Notes: generated by a model not told the origin, from the letters alone. Counted from the first letter of the stretch, positions 16,181 to 25,035 are shown. The stretch: 64,000 nt of DNA from Christiangramia sabulilitoris (GCF_007050985.1 NZ_VHSF01000003.1:345500-409499); one strand, 5' to 3'. Numbers and translations: made by a program.

Positions 16181-16978
16181 TTACACAAGAACCTTCAACT
16201 CCACAACTAATCCTTCATTACCACGCACATTAAAAACAGTGCCGTCACCATAGATCAGGTACTGCCCTTTAATACCTTTCAAAATACCTTCATAAAAAGG
16301 ATTTTTGACCAGGTTCAGGGATTTTATCTTTTCGGGGAATTCCTCTACCGGAAATTTAATCTCAGTTTCTTTATTGCTCGCCAGGTAATATTCTTTAGCT
16401 TCCTCCGGGATAAATTCCTTTAATTTCTCACGCTCTTCAGCCAGGTCCAGGTCCAGTACATCATTTGTAAGCATCTTTCTCCAGTTGGTCTTATCTGAGA
16501 CATGTTCCTTTAAAGCAACCTCGGTAATACCCGCCAGATAACGGTTAGGAACTTCCACGATCTCGATCGCTTCATGCGCCCCCTGGTCTATCCACCTTGT
16601 AGGGATCTGGCTTTTCCTGGTGACCCCAACCTTAACATCACTGGAATTGGCCAGGTAGACAACGTGTGGTCTTAACTGGGCTCTTTTTTCAAATTCAAGA
16701 TCACGATCTTCTTCGTCTAAATGGGCCCTGCTTAATTCAGGATTGATCACCCAATCCCCGGCTTGAGGGATAGCGCCGAAACAGTCATAACAAAAGCCCT
16801 GCCGGTAGATCTTCTTTTCCAACCCGCAATTGAGACACTGATACCTAAGAAAATTAAGGCTCATTTTCTTACCAATCATCTGGTTCATGTTGATAAAATC
16901 GTTTTCCCAGACCAGGTAGTACTGAACCACATCAGTAATTTCTGTTCTCATCTTCGTTAGAACTCCTTCGTATCTCAT
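16181..16978 (-). CDS. DUF2797 protein with four-cysteine zinc motif
   Basis: The 265-aa cytoplasmic protein has C48-x2-C51 and C63-x2-C66, a likely zinc ribbon, followed by the strongly conserved block V-K-V-G-V-T-R-K-S-Q-I-P-T-R-W-I-D-Q-G-A (about 115-134), the signature of DUF2797. That block resembles a GIY-YIG-like nuclease core (strand, then Gly and Arg), but the biochemical role of the family is unknown. It is transcribed divergently from the GH3 gene and ends at the repeat array. The family assignment is firm; the nuclease comparison is only a suggestion. Confidence 0.88.
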   Translation of the reverse strand: MRYEGVLTKMRTEITDVVQYYLVWENDFINMNQMIGKKMSLNFLRYQCLNCGLEKKIYRQGFCYDCFGAIPQAGDWVINPELSRAHLDEEDRDLEFEKRAQLRPHVVYLANSSDVKVGVTRKSQIPTRWIDQGAHEAIEIVEVPNRYLAGITEVALKEHVSDKTNWRKMLTNDVLDLDLAEEREKLKEFIPEEAKEYYLASNKETEIKFPVEEFPEKIKSLNLVKNPFYEGILKGIKGQYLIYGDGTVFNVRGNEGLVVELKVLV

Positions 16979-17090
16979 TAAAATTTTGTTTTAAGACTGA
17001 CTGAATTTTTTGCAGGCTTCAAAGTTTCGTTTATTTTTAACCAATTAACCGAACGCCCTTTAAATATAAGCGTTAAAGATAAGAAGAATA

Positions 17091-18602
17091 ATGCCAATTC
17101 CCTTAGTAAACTCTATAGCTTCATGGTTTCTCAAAAAGAGAATTCATCAAATGGAATTGTTCATTAAGTATCCTCATGAAGTTCAGAATGAACTGCTTAA
17201 GAATCTTCTTATAAAGGCTAAAAACACTGAATACGGTAGGCGTTATAAATTTTCTGAAATTAATTCTTATGAAACTTTCCGGCAGCGTGTTCCCATCCAG
17301 AAATATGAAGATTATGAAGCCTTGATCGAACGCAGCCGTAAAGGAGAAAATAATATCTTCTGGCCCACACCTATTAAATGGTTTGCCAAATCCAGTGGAA
17401 CTACAAGTGCCAAGAGCAAATTTATCCCGGTAAGCCAGGATTCGCTCGAAGACTGCCATTATGCGGCAGGAAAGGATCTTTTATGTATTTACCTTAATAA
17501 CAATCCGCAATCTCAGTTATTTACCGGAAAAAGCCTGAGACTGGGTGGAAGCAAGGAACTTTATCAGGAAAATGGTACTTCTTATGGAGATCTTTCGGCG
17601 ATCCTGATCGATAATATGCCTTTCTGGGCTGAATTCAGCAGTACGCCGAGTAATGAAGTGTCCTTAATGCATGACTGGGAATATAAAATGCAGGCTATTG
17701 TTAATGAAACAATTAAGGAAAAAGTAACCAGTCTGGCCGGTGTACCCAGCTGGATGTTGGTTTTGCTTAATAATGTCCTGGAAACTACCGGCAAGCAAAG
17801 CCTTTTTGAAGTCTGGCCTCACCTGGAAGTATATTTTCATGGGGGAGTAAGCTTTGAGCCTTATGCCTCCCAGTATCAGAAGATCCTACCTAAAGAAGAT
17901 TTTAGATTTTATGAGATCTATAATGCTTCTGAAGGATTTTTCGCCTGCCAGGATCACAATGACACTAAAGAACTCTTGCTGATGCTGGATTACGGGATCT
18001 TTTATGAATTTATCCCAATGGATGCGTATGGTACAGACGAAGAGATGGCAATTCCATTAAGCGAGGTGGAAATAGGTAAAAATTATGCCGTGGTCATTAC
18101 CACCAATGCCGGCCTCTGGCGTTATAAAATTGGAGATACGGTGAGGTTCACCAATACAAGTCCATACCGGGTTAAAGTTTCGGGAAGGACAAAGCACCAT
18201 ATTAATGTGTTCGGTGAGGAATTGATCATTGAAAATGCAGAGTCTGCCCTTAAGAAAGTATGTCTTATGACCAATTGTGAGATCATAGATTATACCGTAG
18301 CCCCAATTTTTATGGAAGGCAGGGAAAAGGGAGCTCACGAATGGATCGTGGAATTTAAAACTCCGCCTAAGGATATTGACAATTTCACACATCAACTTGA
18401 TCTCGCCTTGCAGGAAGTAAACAGCGATTACGAAGCAAAGCGCTATAACAATATGACCCTGAATATGCCAACCATTCATATGGCACGAAAAGACCTGTTT
18501 TATGACTGGCTAAAGAAACACAACCGGGTTGGCGGGCAGCATAAAGTTCCAAGACTTTCTAATTCCCGAACTTACCTTGAGGAATTACTGAATATGAAAT
18601 AA
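17091..18602 (+). CDS. GH3 family acyl-acid-amido synthetase
   Basis: The 503-aa protein is a full-length GH3 enzyme of the adenylate-forming superfamily. Visible motifs are the ATP-binding F-A-K-S-S-G-T-T-S-A-K-S-K (about 98-110), Y-N-A-S-E-G-F-F (about 279-286), and the hinge segment L-W-R-Y-K-I-G-D-T-V-R-F (about 344-355). In plants GH3 enzymes conjugate jasmonate or auxin to amino acids; bacterial members are common in Bacteroidota, with largely unknown substrates. The O-acetyltransferase gene starts 16 bases after the stop, so the two are almost surely co-transcribed, suggesting successive steps on the same small molecule or envelope component (inference). Confidence 0.92.
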   Translation: MPIPLVNSIASWFLKKRIHQMELFIKYPHEVQNELLKNLLIKAKNTEYGRRYKFSEINSYETFRQRVPIQKYEDYEALIERSRKGENNIFWPTPIKWFAKSSGTTSAKSKFIPVSQDSLEDCHYAAGKDLLCIYLNNNPQSQLFTGKSLRLGGSKELYQENGTSYGDLSAILIDNMPFWAEFSSTPSNEVSLMHDWEYKMQAIVNETIKEKVTSLAGVPSWMLVLLNNVLETTGKQSLFEVWPHLEVYFHGGVSFEPYASQYQKILPKEDFRFYEIYNASEGFFACQDHNDTKELLLMLDYGIFYEFIPMDAYGTDEEMAIPLSEVEIGKNYAVVITTNAGLWRYKIGDTVRFTNTSPYRVKVSGRTKHHINVFGEELIIENAESALKKVCLMTNCEIIDYTVAPIFMEGREKGAHEWIVEFKTPPKDIDNFTHQLDLALQEVNSDYEAKRYNNMTLNMPTIHMARKDLFYDWLKKHNRVGGQHKVPRLSNSRTYLEELLNMK

Positions 18603-18618
18603 ACTTAAAATTCCAGAT

Positions 18619-19215
18619 ATGGCGTCAGAAAAAGAAAAAATGCTTTCGCAACAGCCATATATTGCCTCAGATAAAATACTTACCCGGGAGCGGTTGGCGG
18701 CACAAAGCCTTTGTTTCGATTTAAATTCCATTTCTCCGAAATTCGTTGCAAAACGAAAAAAACTCCTGCAAAAATTACTTGGCTCCAGTACTGAAAATCT
18801 CCATATAGAATCTCCCTTCTACTGTGATTATGGCTATAACATCTTCCTGGGAGATAATTTTTATTCTAATTACAATTGTGTCATCCTGGATTGCGCAAAG
18901 GTGACCATCGGAAATAACGTGATGCTTGCTCCAAATGTGAGCATCTTCACCGCAGGGCATCCAAAAGATGCTGAAAAAAGAAATCAGGGCTGGGAATATG
19001 CCATTCCCGTAAGTATTGGAAATAATGTCTGGATTGGAGGAAATACGGTAGTCAATCCCGGGATTACAATTGGTGATAATACCGTTATAGGCTCCGGGAG
19101 TGTTCTCACAAAAGATATTCCTTCTAATGTTATTGCCGCCGGGAATCCCTGCCGGGCGATCAGGGAGATCACCGAAGAAGACAAACAGTATTATTTTAAG
19201 CAGAGAAAGTTCTGA
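18619..19215 (+). CDS. Maltose/nodulation-type O-acetyltransferase (hexapeptide repeat)
   Basis: A 198-aa left-handed beta-helix enzyme of the Maa/NodL/LacA group. The N-terminal Maa domain (M-L-S-Q-Q-P-Y, residues 8-14) precedes hexapeptide repeats from about residue 75 on (N-V-x-I-A-P, I-G-N-N-V-W-I-G-G, I-G-D-N-T-V-I-G-S-G). The catalytic histidine is His114 in T-A-G-H-P. These enzymes use acetyl-CoA to acetylate a hydroxyl on a sugar. It is the second gene of the GH3 operon and is followed by a terminator. The acceptor is unknown. Confidence 0.92.
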   Translation: MASEKEKMLSQQPYIASDKILTRERLAAQSLCFDLNSISPKFVAKRKKLLQKLLGSSTENLHIESPFYCDYGYNIFLGDNFYSNYNCVILDCAKVTIGNNVMLAPNVSIFTAGHPKDAEKRNQGWEYAIPVSIGNNVWIGGNTVVNPGITIGDNTVIGSGSVLTKDIPSNVIAAGNPCRAIREITEEDKQYYFKQRKF

Positions 19216-19220
19216 AAATA

Positions 19221-19256
19221 AAAATCCGGAAGACTTTAGTTTTCCGGATCCAATTT
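19221..19256. terminator. Bidirectional terminator between acetyltransferase and hemL
   Basis: The arms ATCCGGAA and TTCCGGAT (19224-19231 and 19242-19249) form a stem with A/T-rich flanks on both sides, between two convergent genes. Confidence 0.75.
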
Positions 19257-19272
19257 TATCAAACTTAAAGTC

Positions 19273-20562
19273 TTAGAATTCCTGGGTTACTTTATCTGTC
19301 GCTTCAATAGTCTTATCCAGATCTTCATAAGAGAGAGCATCACTAATAAACCAGGTTTCATAAGCACTTGGCGCAATATATATCCCATTTTCCAGCATTC
19401 CGTGGAAAAATTTATTGAAAATTCCAAGGTTCGCTGATCTGGCTGCGGAGTCAAAATCTCTTACCGGTTCTTTTCCAAAATGAACCGAGATCATCGATCC
19501 TTCCCGATTGATGGTAAAATCGATATTATTCTTCAACAGTACTTTTTCCATTCCTTTATGCAGGTATTCCGTTTTCTTATCGATACTTTTAAAGATCTCT
19601 CTTTTAGAATCCAGTTCAGTAAGCATAGCCAGACCTGCGGCCATAGCCAATGGATTCCCACTCAGGGTACCGGCCTGATATACCGGCCCGATTGGTGCAA
19701 GATAATCCATGATCTCATTTCGTGCGGCAAATGCACCTACAGGTAATCCTCCGCCTATCACTTTTCCGAAGCAAATAATATCTGCGTTAACTCCTGCCCT
19801 TTCCTGCACTCCGCCGGGCGCCAGTCTGAAACCGGTCATTACCTCGTCAAAAACCAATAAAATTCCTGTCTCATCACAGATCTCACGAAGTCCTTCTAAA
19901 AAACCTTCCGCCGGAGGGATACATCCCATATTTCCCGCAACAGGTTCTATAATGATACAGGCGATCTCATCTTTATTCGCCTCTACCAGTTCCTTTACAT
20001 TTTCAAGATCGTTATACCTGGCAAGCAGGGTATCCTTAGCAGTTCCCTGGGTAACCCCTGGACTGTTTGGTGTGCCAAAAGTAACTGCTCCACTACCCGC
20101 CTGGATTAGAAAAGAGTCACTATGACCGTGATAACAACCGGCGAATTTGATGATCTTTTCCTTCCCGGTGAAACCGCGAGCCAAACGAACGGCACTCATA
20201 CATGCCTCTGTCCCGGAATTCACCATTCTAATCTTATCGATATTCGGCACCATTTTCACCGCCAGTTCGGCGATCTTTGTTTCGATCTCTGTAGGAGTAC
20301 CAAAGGATGTACCTTTTTTTGCCTTATTTATAATCGCATCCAGAACAGGCTTATGAGCATGACCCAGTATAAGAGGCCCCCACGAATTAATATAGTCTAT
20401 GAGTTTATTTCCATCTTCATCATACAAATAGGCACCTTCAGCTCTTTCCACAAAAACAGGTTCTCCCCCAACCGCCTTAAAAGCTCTAACAGGAGAATTC
20501 ACTCCGCCTGGAATTACCTTTTGTGCTTCTGTGAATAACTGGCTACTTCTCTTATAAATCAT
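19273..20562 (-). CDS. hemL: Glutamate-1-semialdehyde 2,1-aminomutase
   Basis: I start at the ATG at 20562 ([10 protein letters not shown]), giving 429 aa, the normal family length; the frame is open further upstream to 20640 but those 26 residues are not family-like. The PLP lysine lies in [14 protein letters not shown] (Lys267) and the PLP-binding aspartate in [10 protein letters not shown] (about residue 239). N-S-G-T-E-A (about 115-120) binds the phosphate. The enzyme turns glutamate-1-semialdehyde into 5-aminolevulinate, the precursor of heme. It is the last of three close genes on the minus strand (22387 to 19273) and ends at the shared terminator. Confidence 0.97.
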   Translation of the reverse strand: MIYKRSSQLFTEAQKVIPGGVNSPVRAFKAVGGEPVFVERAEGAYLYDEDGNKLIDYINSWGPLILGHAHKPVLDAIINKAKKGTSFGTPTEIETKIAELAVKMVPNIDKIRMVNSGTEACMSAVRLARGFTGKEKIIKFAGCYHGHSDSFLIQAGSGAVTFGTPNSPGVTQGTAKDTLLARYNDLENVKELVEANKDEIACIIIEPVAGNMGCIPPAEGFLEGLREICDETGILLVFDEVMTGFRLAPGGVQERAGVNADIICFGKVIGGGLPVGAFAARNEIMDYLAPIGPVYQAGTLSGNPLAMAAGLAMLTELDSKREIFKSIDKKTEYLHKGMEKVLLKNNIDFTINREGSMISVHFGKEPVRDFDSAARSANLGIFNKFFHGMLENGIYIAPSAYETWFISDALSYEDLDKTIEATDKVTQEF

Positions 20563-20643
20563 AAATCGTATTTTCAATGTTTCTTCTGAACTGCTCTCTG
20601 ACTCAAATAATTTTGAAGGCGGAAAGCTTCCAAAAAGCAATGT

Positions 20644-21456
20644 TTATTTAACACTTAAGATCTGACCAATGGAGATCGTATTACCATTGAGTCCGTTCAT
20701 TTTTTTTATCTCTTCTACCGGTGTATTATATTTTCTGGAAATAGAATATAAAGTATCTCCTTTTTGCACCACGTGCGTACCTGAACTCTCCCTGGATTTT
20801 TCCACGTAAGCAGGTGCCGGCCGCCGGGTTATTTCTGAATCATATTTGTACAGTTCATAGCGTTCAATAAGATCGATAAGTTTATCGGGATATCTGCGAT
20901 CTGTGGCATAACCCGCTTCTCTCAAACCTTTCGCCCATCCTTTATAATCATCGGCATCCAGATCAAATAAAAACGCATACCTGCCCCTTCCCGATAAGAA
21001 TAAGGAGTGATCTCTATAGGAATAGCGCGCATGTTTGTACTTTCTGAAACATTCTCCCCGTCGGTCATCGTCATGATAGACTTTCTGCCCGTTCCAGTCA
21101 TGGCATTTGATGCCAAAATGGTTATTAGCTCTCCGGGTTAGATCCCCGTTACCAGCCCCAGATTCCAGAATACCCTGGGCCAGGGTAATGCTGGCAGGAA
21201 TCTTATACAGGCTCATTTCTTCCTGTGCGATGGGCGCAAATTCCCTGATATAATCCTCAATCTTATAATGATAGGTTTTTGCCGGGATTTCTTCCTTTAC
21301 ATCATCCACGACCTCAGCCGGGGTTTGCCGGTTTTCTTCTCCCCTGTTATCTATGCTGATCTCCTCCTTTTTACGCGTAACTACTTTCTTTTTACTTCCG
21401 CAGGAGGCTGCAATAACTATAAGCAGCACGAATGATAAAATTCTGGTGATCTTCAT
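20644..21456 (-). CDS. Lipoprotein with glucosaminidase and LysM domains
   Basis: I place the start at the ATG at 21456 (270 aa), one base after the stop of the upstream gene; a TTG at 21468 is less likely. The signal peptide ends in a lipobox I-A-A-S-C (Cys19), so the protein is probably lipid-anchored. Residues about 75-205 form a FlgJ/Bax-like N-acetylglucosaminidase domain (P-A-S-I-T-L-A-Q-G-I-L-E-S-G-A-G with the catalytic Glu, then N-N-H-F-G-I-K-C). Residues 228-270 are one LysM peptidoglycan-binding repeat (V-V-Q-K-G-D-T-L-Y-S-I-S). It would cut the glycan strands of the wall during growth or division. Confidence 0.92.
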   Translation of the reverse strand: MKITRILSFVLLIVIAASCGSKKKVVTRKKEEISIDNRGEENRQTPAEVVDDVKEEIPAKTYHYKIEDYIREFAPIAQEEMSLYKIPASITLAQGILESGAGNGDLTRRANNHFGIKCHDWNGQKVYHDDDRRGECFRKYKHARYSYRDHSLFLSGRGRYAFLFDLDADDYKGWAKGLREAGYATDRRYPDKLIDLIERYELYKYDSEITRRPAPAYVEKSRESSGTHVVQKGDTLYSISRKYNTPVEEIKKMNGLNGNTISIGQILSVK

Positions 21457-21457
21457 A

Positions 21458-22387
21458 TTAATAAACAATTTGAGGCAGTTTTTTTCTTTTTAAGATCTGG
21501 TTCATTCCTTCTATTCCCTGCAAGCCTCCGGTATGAATGGCCAGTATTTTAGAATTTTTTGGAAAATAGCCTGATTTTATGAGGTCAAAAATACCAAAAA
21601 CTAACTTTCCGGTATAGATGGGATCGAGATAGATTTTATATTTTTTACTAAAATCATTTATAAAATCTATCAGCTTTGCATTTACTTTAGCGTAGCCTCC
21701 AAAATGATAATCTTTATTAAGTTCCCAGCGATTGTGATCTACCATTTCTGAAATATCTCTCCCCAGGTGATCTGAAATCAATGCTGAAAAGCCCAATACC
21801 TTCTGTTTCGTGGTGGCAGCTTTGATCAAACCTGCCACGGTACCTCCAGTTCCTGCTGAGGCACAAATAAAATCGAAAATTTCATCGGTATCCTGTAATA
21901 TCTCAGAACATCCCCTGATGGCGAGTTCATTGGTACCACCTTCCGGCAAAAGATAAAAATTACCAAACTCTGCTTTCAATTTTTCAATAAATTCAGCCGA
22001 TTTCTTTTCTCTGTATTTCTCCCGGCTTATGAATACAAATTTCATTCCACAGGATTCAGCATATCTCAGGGTAGGACTCCATTTCTCCTTGTTAGTTTCC
22101 AGTTCCTCACCCCGAATAATCCCAATCGTCTTAAACCGGAATAGTTGACCAGCCGCCGCTGTTGCCGCAATATGATTGGAATGAGCTCCACCGAAGGTAA
22201 GCAGTTGTGCAAAGGATTCCTGCCTGGCCTGGATAAGATTGTATTTAAGTTTCCGGAATTTATTTCCTGAAACTTCAGGATGCAGCAGATCCTCCCTTTT
22301 TATATACAGCTGTATTCCCTGATCGAATTCAGCAATAAATTGATTTGGTATTTTTTGGGAAACTGCCTTTTCAAAAAAATCCTGCAT
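21458..22387 (-). CDS. PLP-dependent D-cysteine desulfhydrase / ACC deaminase-like enzyme
   Basis: A 309-aa fold type II PLP enzyme. The PLP lysine is Lys43 in S-G-N-K-F-R-K-L-K, and the conserved F-G-G-A-H-S-N-H (about 63-70) holds the residues that contact substrate. The phosphate loop is A-G-T-G-G-T-V-A (about 187-194). Homologues break D-cysteine to pyruvate, ammonia and sulfide, or deaminate 1-aminocyclopropane-1-carboxylate; true ACC deaminases need specific residues I cannot verify here, so desulfhydrase is the more usual reading in this phylum. A complete promoter sits just upstream, with its -7 box four bases before the ATG. Confidence 0.88.
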   Translation of the reverse strand: MQDFFEKAVSQKIPNQFIAEFDQGIQLYIKREDLLHPEVSGNKFRKLKYNLIQARQESFAQLLTFGGAHSNHIAATAAAGQLFRFKTIGIIRGEELETNKEKWSPTLRYAESCGMKFVFISREKYREKKSAEFIEKLKAEFGNFYLLPEGGTNELAIRGCSEILQDTDEIFDFICASAGTGGTVAGLIKAATTKQKVLGFSALISDHLGRDISEMVDHNRWELNKDYHFGGYAKVNAKLIDFINDFSKKYKIYLDPIYTGKLVFGIFDLIKSGYFPKNSKILAIHTGGLQGIEGMNQILKRKKLPQIVY

Positions 22388-22391
22388 GCTG

Positions 22392-22423
22392 CAAAACTAA
22401 TTCATCCTGATCAAATAGATCAA
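22392..22423 (-). promoter_or_regulatory. Promoter of the desulfhydrase-like gene, TTG-N21-TAGTTTTG
   Basis: On the minus strand TTG (22423-22421), a 21-base spacer and TAGTTTTG (22399-22392) fit the Bacteroidota promoter consensus. Only four bases (CAGC) separate the -7 box from the ATG at 22387, so the mRNA is predicted to have almost no leader. Confidence 0.7.
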
Positions 22424-22482
22424 CAATTAAGATTTGAAACCTCAGCGTTTTCAGCTTTACCTGCAAGGAAACGGACAAACAT

Positions 22483-22809
22483 CTACAGAAATCTAATAAA
22501 TGCCCAAAAAGACCTGTTGCCAAGGTATTGCAGGTCATTCTCCCTGCGGTAGGCCTCGCGTTCAAAACTTATATTCCTATAGGCTAACATAGAATCACGA
22601 CAATACAGATAGCGAATAAAAAATTCAATCGCATACCACACATAAAAAAACAGCACCAGCATTTCCAGTTGCTGTCTTAAATGAATTTTTTCGTGGTTCA
22701 GGAAGAAATCGTCTTTCTTGAGCTTTTCATTTTCAAGAATTACAAAAGGCCACAAACTTATGCCTTTGAACCTGCCCGAAAGCAGTTTTTTGTTGACGAT
22801 CAATATCAT
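22483..22809 (-). CDS. Tiny HEXXH membrane protein (M56-like minimal metallopeptidase?)
   Basis: The 108-aa product has a short N-terminal region, then L-N-H-E-K-I-H-L-R-Q-Q (residues 37-47) which contains the zinc-binding pattern HEXXH (His39, Glu40, His43). A hydrophobic segment follows (about 50-70), which includes Glu62 at a distance suited to a third zinc ligand. The second half is polar. This is much shorter than a standard BlaR1/M56 peptidase. Proteins of this form are widespread in Flavobacteriia as 'hypothetical'. Whether it binds zinc or has protease activity is inference. It is divergent from the DUF5522-hutU pair. Confidence 0.75.
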   Translation of the reverse strand: MILIVNKKLLSGRFKGISLWPFVILENEKLKKDDFFLNHEKIHLRQQLEMLVLFFYVWYAIEFFIRYLYCRDSMLAYRNISFEREAYRRENDLQYLGNRSFWAFIRFL

Positions 22810-22829
22810 ATATTCAAGATAAGAAATTG

Positions 22830-22837
22830 TATTTTAG
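22830..22837 (+). promoter_or_regulatory. -7 box four bases before the DUF5522 ATG
   Basis: TATTTTAG fits TAnnTTTG at seven of eight positions. The four bases CCCC then lead directly into the ATG at 22842. No -33 TTG is found at a normal distance. Confidence 0.5.
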
Positions 22838-22841
22838 CCCC

Positions 22842-23012
22842 ATGAATTTTCAGAAAAAAAGAATCCCGTTAGAGGATGGAGACTACTACTTAACTCCGGA
22901 GGGCTACCGATGTTTTACTGAACAATATCATCTAAAAAGAGGCTACTGCTGTGAAAGTGGCTGCAGGCACTGTCCCTACGGTTACAATACAAAAACGAAT
23001 TCTCAAGATTAA
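22842..23012 (+). CDS. DUF5522 small cysteine protein
   Basis: The 56-aa product (ATG at 22842) contains Y-Y-L-T-P-E-G-Y-R-C-F-T-E-x-Y-H-L-x-R-G-Y-C-C-x-S-G-C-R-H-C-P-Y-G, the strongly conserved DUF5522 block, with five cysteines and one histidine clustered at 36-45. This suggests a bound zinc or iron-sulfur cluster, but no function is established. The stop is followed by hutU after six bases, so the two genes are one transcript. The pairing with urocanate hydratase is a clue to a role in that pathway, which I cannot support further. Confidence 0.9.
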   Translation: MNFQKKRIPLEDGDYYLTPEGYRCFTEQYHLKRGYCCESGCRHCPYGYNTKTNSQD

Positions 23013-23018
23013 TAACCC

Positions 23019-25007
23019 ATGAATTTTAAGGATCAGATACTTGCCGGAATACCTGAAGAGCTACCGGCCGCAAAAACATACGATAAATCGCTTAATCATG
23101 CTCCAAGGAGGAAGGAGATTTTAGATGCAGACGAAAAGAAACTGGCTTTAGAAAATGCCTTAAGGTATTTTGACAAAAAACACCATAAGGCACTACTCCC
23201 GGAGTTCAGGGATGAGCTGGAAAAATATGGCAGGATCTACATGTACAGGTTTAAGCCGGACTATGAAATTTATGCCAGGCCTATAGATGATTACCCCGGT
23301 AATAGCCTGCAGGCGAAGGGGATCATGCTTATGATCCAGAACAACCTTGATCCCGAGGTAGCACAGCATCCGGAAGAATTAATTACATATGGTGGCAACG
23401 GCGCAGTATTTCAGAATTGGGCGCAATATCTGCTAACCATGCAATATCTGGCCAGAATGGATGAAAACCAAACGCTCGCCATGTATTCCGGTCACCCTAT
23501 GGGTCTGTTTCCGTCGCATCCAAACGCACCAAGGGTGGTGGTTACAAATGGTATGATGATCCCCAATTATTCCAAACCAGATGACTGGGAAAAATTTAAT
23601 GCTTTGGGCGTTTCCCAGTACGGTCAAATGACCGCAGGAAGCTATATGTATATTGGGCCGCAGGGAATTGTACATGGCACCACCATCACTGTGCTGAATG
23701 CCGGAAGAAAGATTTCAAAATCTGGGGAAGGCCTGGCCGGTAAAATATTTGTAACCTCCGGTCTGGGAGGAATGAGCGGCGCTCAGCCCAAGGCGGGAAA
23801 TATTGCAGGATGCATAACAATATGTGCTGAAGTAAATCCCAAAGCTACCCAAACCAGGCATAAACAAGGCTGGGTAGATGAGATTATCGAGGACATTGTT
23901 GAACTTGCCAATAGGGTAAGAAAAGCCAAAGAAAATATGGAAGTGGTTTCCATAGCCTACCAGGGAAATGTGGTAGAAATATGGGAATACTTTGCAGATA
24001 ATGATATTTATATCGACCTGGGAAGTGACCAGACCTCTCTCCATAACCCTTGGGCCGGTGGATATTACCCGGTAGATCTTGGATTTGAAGAAGCAAATGA
24101 GCTGATGGCTTCAGATCCCGAAAAATTCAGGGACCTGGTTCAGGAAAGTTTAAGGAGACAGGCGAATGCCATTAACAGGCATACAGCCCGGGGCACCTAT
24201 TTCTTTGATTATGGAAATGCATTTTTACTGGAAGCTTCCCGTGCCGGCGCAGATATTATGAGCGAGGATGGCAAAGGCTTTAAATATCCCAGCTATGTTC
24301 AGGATATCATGGGGCCCATGTGTTTTGATTATGGTTTTGGACCTTTTCGATGGGTTTGTGCCTCAGGCAAGGATGAAGATCTGCAAAAAACAGATGAGAT
24401 CGCGACTAAGGTATTACAAGACTTAAAAAAGAATTCACCAGCAGAGATCCAACAGCAAATGCAGGATAATATTCAATGGATCAAGGGAGCTCAGCAAAAT
24501 AAACTGGTAGTAGGCTCCAGGGCCAGAATTCTGTATGCAGATGCTGAAGGAAGAATAGCTATTGCTAAAGCCTTTAACGACGCCATTGGTCGCGGTGAAA
24601 TAGGCCCGGTCGTACTGGGACGCGATCATCATGATGTCTCCGGAACAGATTCCCCTTACCGTGAAACCTCAAATATCTACGATGGTTCCAGGTTTACTGC
24701 AGACATGGCGATACAAAATGTTATTGGGGATAGTTTTCGCGGCGCTACCTGGGTAAGCATTCATAATGGCGGCGGAGTAGGTTGGGGAGAGGTTATAAAC
24801 GGAGGCTTCGGCATGATTCTTGAAGGTGATAAATCATCAGAAGACCGCTTGAAATCTATGTTATTCTGGGATGTTAATAACGGTATTGCCCGTAGATCCT
24901 GGGCCAGGAATGAGGAAGCTATATTTGCGATAAACCGCGCCATGGATTTGAATCCACAACTAAAAGTGACCGTTCCAAATCTCGTAGACCCCGATCTTTT
25001 GGATTAA
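23019..25007 (+). CDS. hutU: Urocanate hydratase, long Bacteroidota form
   Basis: The 662-aa enzyme converts urocanate to imidazolonepropionate in histidine breakdown. The NAD-binding glycine loop G-L-G-G-M-S-G-A-Q-P-K-A is near residues 247-258, with Q-T-S-L-H-N-P-W-A-G-G-Y-Y-P (about 340-353) and the C-terminal H-N-G-G-G-V-G-W-G-E (about 585-594) as further signatures. It is about 100 residues longer than the common 555-aa enzyme, as is normal for this phylum. No hutH, hutI or hutG lies in this window. DUF5522 precedes it and a DUF4136 lipoprotein follows after 28 bases. Confidence 0.96.
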   Translation: MNFKDQILAGIPEELPAAKTYDKSLNHAPRRKEILDADEKKLALENALRYFDKKHHKALLPEFRDELEKYGRIYMYRFKPDYEIYARPIDDYPGNSLQAKGIMLMIQNNLDPEVAQHPEELITYGGNGAVFQNWAQYLLTMQYLARMDENQTLAMYSGHPMGLFPSHPNAPRVVVTNGMMIPNYSKPDDWEKFNALGVSQYGQMTAGSYMYIGPQGIVHGTTITVLNAGRKISKSGEGLAGKIFVTSGLGGMSGAQPKAGNIAGCITICAEVNPKATQTRHKQGWVDEIIEDIVELANRVRKAKENMEVVSIAYQGNVVEIWEYFADNDIYIDLGSDQTSLHNPWAGGYYPVDLGFEEANELMASDPEKFRDLVQESLRRQANAINRHTARGTYFFDYGNAFLLEASRAGADIMSEDGKGFKYPSYVQDIMGPMCFDYGFGPFRWVCASGKDEDLQKTDEIATKVLQDLKKNSPAEIQQQMQDNIQWIKGAQQNKLVVGSRARILYADAEGRIAIAKAFNDAIGRGEIGPVVLGRDHHDVSGTDSPYRETSNIYDGSRFTADMAIQNVIGDSFRGATWVSIHNGGGVGWGEVINGGFGMILEGDKSSEDRLKSMLFWDVNNGIARRSWARNEEAIFAINRAMDLNPQLKVTVPNLVDPDLLD

Positions 25008-25035
25008 CAAACTATATAATTTAAAAATCTAACCT

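Noticed and set aside
20563-20640. N-terminal extension of hemL by 26 residues
   Set aside because: The extension is not family-like and the ATG at 20562 gives the standard length.
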